Part shown: positions 59,993-64,000 of the stretch, in pieces | How the letters are laid out: every line of letters starts with the position of its first letter | Position numbering within the stretch: position 1 is the first letter of the stretch | From: Desulfarculaceae bacterium | GTDB lineage: Bacteria; Desulfobacterota; Desulfarculia; Desulfarculales; Desulfarculaceae | Length of the DNA: 64,000 nt | Assembly (NCBI GenBank): GCA_021737645.1 | Contig: JAIPDO010000008.1 | Coordinates: forward strand, 31,946 to 95,945 | Direction of reading: 5' to 3' | Program-made: the position numbers and the translations under genes | The notes under the pieces: generated by a model | What the model was told of the DNA's origin: nothing | The model's input: the letters and a program-made list of their open reading frames with translations, nothing else | Database searches by the model: none

Positions 59993-60399
59993 GTCGTTTT
60001 CCTTACTGCCGCCTCAAATAGGACCGGCCCAGCTCGCCAAGACATGGGTCAATGACGCTCGCGGCCTCACCCGCCGGCGCCTGGGCGCATCGGCTCGGTG
60101 AGGGAGTTGGGGTTGACCCCGCCATGGGGGTTCCTATCCGGCGGGCCGCCGGCCACTGCTCGTTGGTCTTAACTGCCAAGGCCTTCTCCCGTGTGCATTA
60201 CACCGCTGGGCCCAGATAGGCTCCGGCGTCGCCGGCCCAAGGTCGGCGTTATCGCAACTTATAGGCACTTAAAGGCTATTAGTTGCACGAAGCGGATACC
60301 GCCTAAGCGATATTGGAAGGCTGTAGTAAGCAATAGACGGGCCAAAACTGCAAGCTACTGTAATAACTACATAAAGCTATTTTAAAGCATAGCCGGTAT
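59993..60399. promoter_or_regulatory. Non-coding leader/promoter region of the Liv operon
   Basis: About 400 bases with no supported gene. The left 250 bases are GC-rich; from 60240 rightwards the DNA becomes AT-rich. I searched the minus strand for a sigma-54 GG/GC promoter and did not find a good match, although the adjacent activator suggests there should be one. Confidence 0.4.
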
Positions 60400-60512
60400 G
60401 ATGCATTAACGCATCGCGCAGCACACACTGACAACGTTATCATTTAATTATCTTGTTATTTTATGATGATACTTCGTATAATGCGTTTTAGCATCACGAT
60501 GCTTTATTGCAT
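60400..60512. promoter_or_regulatory. Three ATGC-N6-GCAT inverted repeats (putative activator sites)
   Basis: ATGC-ATTAAC-GCAT at 60401-60414, ATGC-GTTTTA-GCAT at 60481-60494 and ATGC-TTTATT-GCAT at 60499-60512. All have the same half-sites and a 6-base spacer; copies two and three are 18 bases apart and the third overlaps the last codons of the activator gene. The N6 spacing equals that of TyrR boxes, and the neighbouring protein has a TyrR-like HTH, so these may be its enhancer sites for the Liv operon. Confidence 0.6.
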
Positions 60513-62243
60513 CGACTTGATGCCGTAACGCTTGGCCTTGCGGGCCAGGGTCGACTGGTTAACTCCCAAACGGGTCGCTGCCTTGCGCTGGCTACCGAAA
60601 TTTTCCAAGGCCTGGCTGATGAGCCGGCGCTCCACATCGGCCACGGCTTGGGCCAGCCGCCAACCCTCCTCGCCCTGTGGGCGGCTCTCGGGCGGGGCCT
60701 GCACCCGGGCGGGCAGGTCGGGCACGTCAATGCGCTCACCCGGCGTGAGCACCACCAGTCGCTCCAACAGGTTGGATAGCTCGCGCACATTGCCTGGGAA
60801 GTCGTAGCTGCACAGACAGTCCACCGCCGCCGGAGTAAGCACCTTGTTGGTGCGGCACTTGCGGTTGAACTCTCCCAGGAAAAAGCGGATCAGCGGGGGG
60901 ATGTCTTCGACGCGTTGGCGCAAGGGGGGAATGGTGATGGGCACCACGTTGAGCCGGAAGAAAAGGTCTCCCCGGAAGACGCCCTGCTCTACCATGTCCT
61001 CCAGGTCGCGGTGAGTGGCGGCCACGACCTGGGTCTCCATGCGCCGGGCCTGGGTTCCGCCCACCCGCATCACCTCGTTCTCCTCCAAAAACCGCAACAC
61101 CTTGACCTGCACGTTCAGGGGCAGCTCTCCCACCTCGTCCAACAGCAGGGTGCCGCCCTCGGCCAACTCGAAAAGGCCGGGCTTGCCCTTGGCCCTGGCT
61201 CCGGTAAAGGCGCCTCGCTCGTGGCCGAAAAGCTCGCTCTCGATGAGAGCCTCGGGAATGGCCCCGCAGTCCACCCGGATAAAGTCGCCCTCCTTGGTGC
61301 GCGAGGCCTTGTGGATCAAGCGGGCGAACATGCCCTTGCCCACCCCGGACTCGCCGCGAATGAGCACCGTGGAGTCCACCTCGGCCACCTTGATGGCGGT
61401 GGAGAGCACCCGCTGCATTGCTTCTGAGCGGATCACCACCTGGCGCAGAAAATCGCGCTCGTGGTACAGGGATTCGATCTGGGAGCGGTAGGCCGAGTTC
61501 AGGGCCCTGGTTTCTTCCAGCTCGCGTTGCAGGCGGTTGAGTTCGGTGATGTCGCGCTCGTTGACCACCACCATGCTCACCCGGCCATCCTCCTCCAGCA
61601 CCGGGTTGCCCGTGACCAAAATCTCCTTGCCGTGGGGCAGCTGCTGGGTCATGGTCACCGGCTCGCGGCGTTTTAACACCTCCAGGCTCACCGAACGGTC
61701 GATGATTCCCGAGGCCACCACCGACTCCATGGACTTGCCCACCACGTCCTCGGCCTTGATGCGGTTGATGCGCTGCGAGGCCTGGTTGACCCGTATCACC
61801 TTGCCCTCGGCATCGCAGATCCACAAGCCGTCAAAGGAAGACTCGATAATGGCGTTGGGCAAGCGCACCAGGTGCTTGTGGGAATCCAGCTCAGTGAGCA
61901 TCCGTTCGTAGTCGCTGATGTCTTGCAGGGTGCTGATGATCCCCACCACCTCGCCGCCATCCATGATGGGGCGGCGGTTGGCCACGATGGTGCTGCCCGA
62001 GGCGTTGAACTGGCGGTCGGCCTGGGGTTCGCCGGTTTCCAGCACCCGGCGCAGGTCGGGCCAATTGTCGGGCAGCACTTCGGCAGCCGCGCGCCCCAGC
62101 ATTTGGTCAGGGTCGCGCCCCAGGAGTTTTCCCGCAGCCTGATTGTAGAACTGGATCACCCCTTGGGCGTCAAAAACCACCATCCCGTTGGCGGCGGCGT
62201 CCAGAACACGCTTCAGGTCCATTTTCCTCGTCTTATCCGGCAT
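60504..62243 (-). CDS. PAS-domain sigma-54-dependent activator with TyrR-like HTH
   Basis: 579 residues from the ATG at 62243 (GGGAG 8 bases upstream); the frame is open to 62303. Order: PAS one (about 12-110), PAS two (about 125-240), coiled linker, AAA+ domain with Walker A GESGVGKG near 300, sigma-54 loop GAFTGA near 343, and a C-terminal HTH with RKAATRLGVNQSTLARKAKR, close to the TyrR/PhhR type. PAS domains probably sense a small ligand directly; there is no receiver domain. Such activators often control amino-acid or aromatic-acid catabolism. It lies upstream of and in line with the Liv operon and probably activates it. Confidence 0.93.
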   Translation of the reverse strand: MPDKTRKMDLKRVLDAAANGMVVFDAQGVIQFYNQAAGKLLGRDPDQMLGRAAAEVLPDNWPDLRRVLETGEPQADRQFNASGSTIVANRRPIMDGGEVVGIISTLQDISDYERMLTELDSHKHLVRLPNAIIESSFDGLWICDAEGKVIRVNQASQRINRIKAEDVVGKSMESVVASGIIDRSVSLEVLKRREPVTMTQQLPHGKEILVTGNPVLEEDGRVSMVVVNERDITELNRLQRELEETRALNSAYRSQIESLYHERDFLRQVVIRSEAMQRVLSTAIKVAEVDSTVLIRGESGVGKGMFARLIHKASRTKEGDFIRVDCGAIPEALIESELFGHERGAFTGARAKGKPGLFELAEGGTLLLDEVGELPLNVQVKVLRFLEENEVMRVGGTQARRMETQVVAATHRDLEDMVEQGVFRGDLFFRLNVVPITIPPLRQRVEDIPPLIRFFLGEFNRKCRTNKVLTPAAVDCLCSYDFPGNVRELSNLLERLVVLTPGERIDVPDLPARVQAPPESRPQGEEGWRLAQAVADVERRLISQALENFGSQRKAATRLGVNQSTLARKAKRYGIKSMQ

Positions 62244-62393
62244 CAACATCGCTCCCGGCTCGGCCTGCCGAAACAAGGGGGCAAGCCGGCTGTTGCAGTG
62301 CAAAGCACTCTAATTGATTTACCTTACAACAACCAGTGGGCATGTCCAGAGCCGGGCGGGTAGCGGAAGCGATCATTCAGGGGGTGGCGGCAT

Positions 62394-62436
62394 GCAAAAA
62401 CCAGCCGGGACGGAAGATCTGTCTCCCGTCCCGGCT
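62394..62436 (-). terminator. Strong terminator of purA
   Basis: On the minus strand AGCCGGGACGG (62436-62426) pairs perfectly with CCGTCCCGGCT (62413-62403), 12-base loop, followed by GGTTTTTGC. Confidence 0.88.
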
Positions 62437-62472
62437 GAATAAAAGCGATGGAAAAGTCCGAGGCGGCGCTAT

Positions 62473-63822
<1,350 letters not shown>

Positions 63823-63861
63823 CTAGAGGCCAGGCTGGCTGTCAACGCGGCGTTGGCTAAA

Positions 63862-63890
63862 TTGCTGGTTCGCCGATCCCGTGCTATAAT
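63862..63890 (+). promoter_or_regulatory. Promoter of tRNA-Gly
   Basis: TTGCTG (63862-63867) and a perfect TATAAT (63885-63890) with a 17-base spacer, 11 bases ahead of the tRNA. Confidence 0.8.
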
Positions 63891-63901
63891 CGCCGTCCTA
63901 C

Positions 63902-63979
63902 GCGGGAGTAGCTCAGCCCGGCTAGAGCGTCAGCCTTCCAAGCTGAGGGTCGCGGGTTCGAATCCCGTCTCCCGCTCCA
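63902..63979 (+). tRNA. tRNA-Gly (anticodon TCC)
   Basis: Acceptor stem GCGGGAG (63902-63908) pairs with CTCCCGC (63969-63975); D-arm GCTC/GAGC; anticodon arm TCAGC-CTTCCAA-GCTGA with anticodon TCC; T-arm GCGGG-TTCGAAT-CCCGT with a G-T pair. Discriminator T and CCA (63977-63979) are encoded. It reads GGA/GGG glycine codons. Confidence 0.97.
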
Positions 63980-64000
63980 AATTAAATCAAGGGGTTAGCC

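Noticed and set aside
60191..60385. 64-residue plus-strand ORF upstream of livH
   Set aside because: Very basic random-looking protein with no ribosome site in a likely regulatory region.
59993..60400. Sigma-54 promoter for the Liv operon
   Set aside because: No GG-N10-GC arrangement with reasonable flanks was found on the minus strand by eye.

Overview
The window is 64 kb of GC-rich (about 62% by eye), tightly packed bacterial chromosome. A periplasmic cytochrome-c3-type [NiFe] hydrogenase (HynAB), indolepyruvate:ferredoxin oxidoreductase, an aldehyde:ferredoxin oxidoreductase remnant, two sigma-54 activators and many acyl-CoA and 2-oxoacid enzymes suggest a strict anaerobe of the former Deltaproteobacteria (Desulfobacterota), perhaps near Desulfarculales. 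This placement is inference; there is no 16S rRNA here.

Left part (1-31.5 kb): queA-tgt-yajC-secD(partial) on the minus strand; a small zinc ribbon and two membrane proteins; a MacA/MacB-like efflux operon with one ATPase and two different permeases; a structured intergenic element; the hydrogenase operon hynB-hynA-protease-hypC-zinc ribbon; a chelatase locus (fused I+D protein, lone class III nucleotidyl cyclase, DUF2284 protein, ChlI/BchI-type ATPase); a zinc-finger/HTH protein; a sigma-54 activator with an altered receiver domain; a glycine-zipper lipoprotein; CobD; then on the minus strand a radical SAM/SPASM protein, a GT39-like membrane protein, an LpdD-like protein, a DsbA-like protein, a diguanylate cyclase, an M24 protein with lost metal ligands, and iorBA.

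Middle (31.5-39.3 kb): a sparse 1.1 kb region holding a possible 29-residue peptide gene with its own terminator upstream of iorA; then an IclR-headed operon of a ferredoxin/BFD protein, a LarA-like protein, a NadC-like phosphoribosyltransferase paralogue, a molybdopterin-binding-domain protein, a 2-keto-4-pentenoate hydratase family protein, a decayed aldehyde ferredoxin oxidoreductase and a strong terminator.

Right part (39.3-64 kb): a LacI regulator with identical palindromic operators before itself and before the next operon (BKACE, hydroxyacyl-CoA dehydrogenase, ThDP enzyme, TctC, fused TctA-TctB, quinone oxidoreductase, thiolase, 2-hydroxyacid dehydrogenase, DUF2148 protein, M20 amidohydrolase). 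Facing it is livHMGFK-thiolase-CoA transferase, followed by a TyrR-like sigma-54 activator whose 3' end and flank carry three ATGC-N6-GCAT sites, then purA and tRNA-Gly(TCC). The right part reads as uptake and CoA-dependent degradation of one or more carboxylates or amino-acid-derived acids: imported by Tct and Liv systems, activated by CoA transfer, cleaved by BKACE and thiolases. No CRISPR array, insertion sequence, integrase or rRNA gene was recognised.
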